A stretch of 64,000 nucleotides of DNA from Altererythrobacter rubellus (GTDB lineage: Bacteria; Pseudomonadota; Alphaproteobacteria; Sphingomonadales; Sphingomonadaceae), in contig NZ_CP127221.1 of NCBI RefSeq assembly GCF_030284385.1, positions 1,860,001 through 1,924,000 on the forward strand, given 5' to 3'. Position numbers and translations under genes: made by a program. The notes below the pieces were generated by a model. It saw only the letters and a program-made list of their open reading frames with translations, was not told where the DNA came from and did not search any database. Positions 63,673-64,000 of the stretch are shown here, piece after piece (position 1 is the first letter of the stretch; each line of letters begins with the position of its first letter).

Positions 63673-63778
63673 CTCAAATATCCTTTATAGCTTGCGCCGG
63701 TACCGACCGGCGGTGCTGTATTCTGGGAAAGGCGCGCGGATAGAGGTGCGCTGCCCAAAAATCAAGCGATTCTGCCCA

Positions 63779-64000
63779 TCAACTCGGTGGATCGGCGATC
63801 ATCGCAGTAAATTCACATTCCGTGGTGGTCTTGCCTTCAACGCTGGCGCGCCCTTTGAACTTATAGACCCGGCTGCGTTTCTGCAGGAATTGAACCTCAA
63901 GATCGAGCAGGCATCCCGGCGTCACCGGCGAACGGAACTTAGCCCCGTCAATACCCATGAAAAAAACCAGTTTGCCCGTGCCCGCCAGCTCTAGCGTCTC
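63779..64000 (-). CDS. fabZ: 3-hydroxyacyl-ACP dehydratase FabZ (5' end beyond the right edge)
   Basis: The last 73 residues of FabZ are visible, in a frame open to the window edge: [39 protein letters not shown] and [13 protein letters not shown] before TGA. The MGIDGAKFR-x-PV-x-PG signature is diagnostic. The catalytic histidine and glutamate lie in the missing part. It is on the same strand as rpmE with 106 bp between, and no feature was seen in that gap. Confidence 0.92.
   Translation of the reverse strand, partial: ETLELAGTGKLVFFMGIDGAKFRSPVTPGCLLDLEVQFLQKRSRVYKFKGRASVEGKTTTECEFTAMIADPPS

Overview
The window looks like a chromosomal segment of an Alphaproteobacterium of the order Sphingomonadales, most likely an Erythrobacter-type member of the Erythrobacteraceae. 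The evidence is a CckA-type hybrid kinase, an alphaproteobacterial SOS box (GTTC-N7-GTTC) in front of recA, a zinc-ligand-free ribosomal protein L31, a ccm operon starting at ccmC, and housekeeping proteins of sphingomonad character. Coding density is high and most genes are ordinary housekeeping genes. No rRNA operon, CRISPR array, prophage or recombinase gene was seen.

Layout. 1-8.8 kb (minus strand): alaS (its 3' end lies outside the window), a methyltransferase, recA with its SOS box, an unexplained short reading frame, cckA, a DUF2062 protein and smpB. 8.8-21.3 kb: a zinc deacylase-like enzyme, dapA, a lytic transglycosylase, greB, an IalB-like protein, rlmN, a glycine-zipper protein with terminator, a PhzF-like protein, and an overlapping operon of a FolM-like reductase, a cytochrome b and a periplasmic molybdenum enzyme. 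A scar follows at about 19.4 kb, where the 3' parts of an lptB-like gene and a cfa-like gene are fused head to head. Then come DUF1295 and DoxX membrane proteins.

21.46-33.73 kb is the accessory region, best read as two related elements inserted in tandem at the 3' end of a tRNA-Met(CAU) gene. Element 1 (about 5.8 kb) carries copper handling: DUF411, CopB, CopA and a CsoR-type repressor, divergent from a DUF2231/DUF305/glutaredoxin-MauE operon across a CsoR-like operator. Element 2 (about 6.4 kb) carries a CzcI-like protein and czcCBA, whose pump motif points to Zn/Co/Cd rather than copper. Both elements start with the same 35-bp repeat, which contains the tRNA 3' end and a dyad. Both then run into a 39-codon reading frame whose shared residues are mostly encoded by different synonymous codons. 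Their right ends are also similar. Neither element has a recombinase.

33.9-45.1 kb: a 2H phosphoesterase, mltG, fabF and acpP (separated by a strong hairpin), a periplasmic unknown, aspS, rnd, oxyR, a small membrane protein, pgsA and an LplT-like transporter. 45.2-53.9 kb: a ThDP enzyme, an EVE protein, a GGDEF/EAL protein, then dapF-mtaB-ftsY-ispZ with overlapping or abutting ends, a PuuD-like membrane protein and a small unknown. 53.9-64 kb: kup, the overlapping ccmC-D-E-F-G-H-I operon without ccmAB, leucine dehydrogenase, tRNA-His, a 2-oxoglutarate oxygenase, a TraR/DksA-type gene broken by one stop codon, rpmE and the 3' end of fabZ.

Start codons were chosen from family alignments remembered by the annotator and from visible ribosome binding sites. 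No database search was possible.
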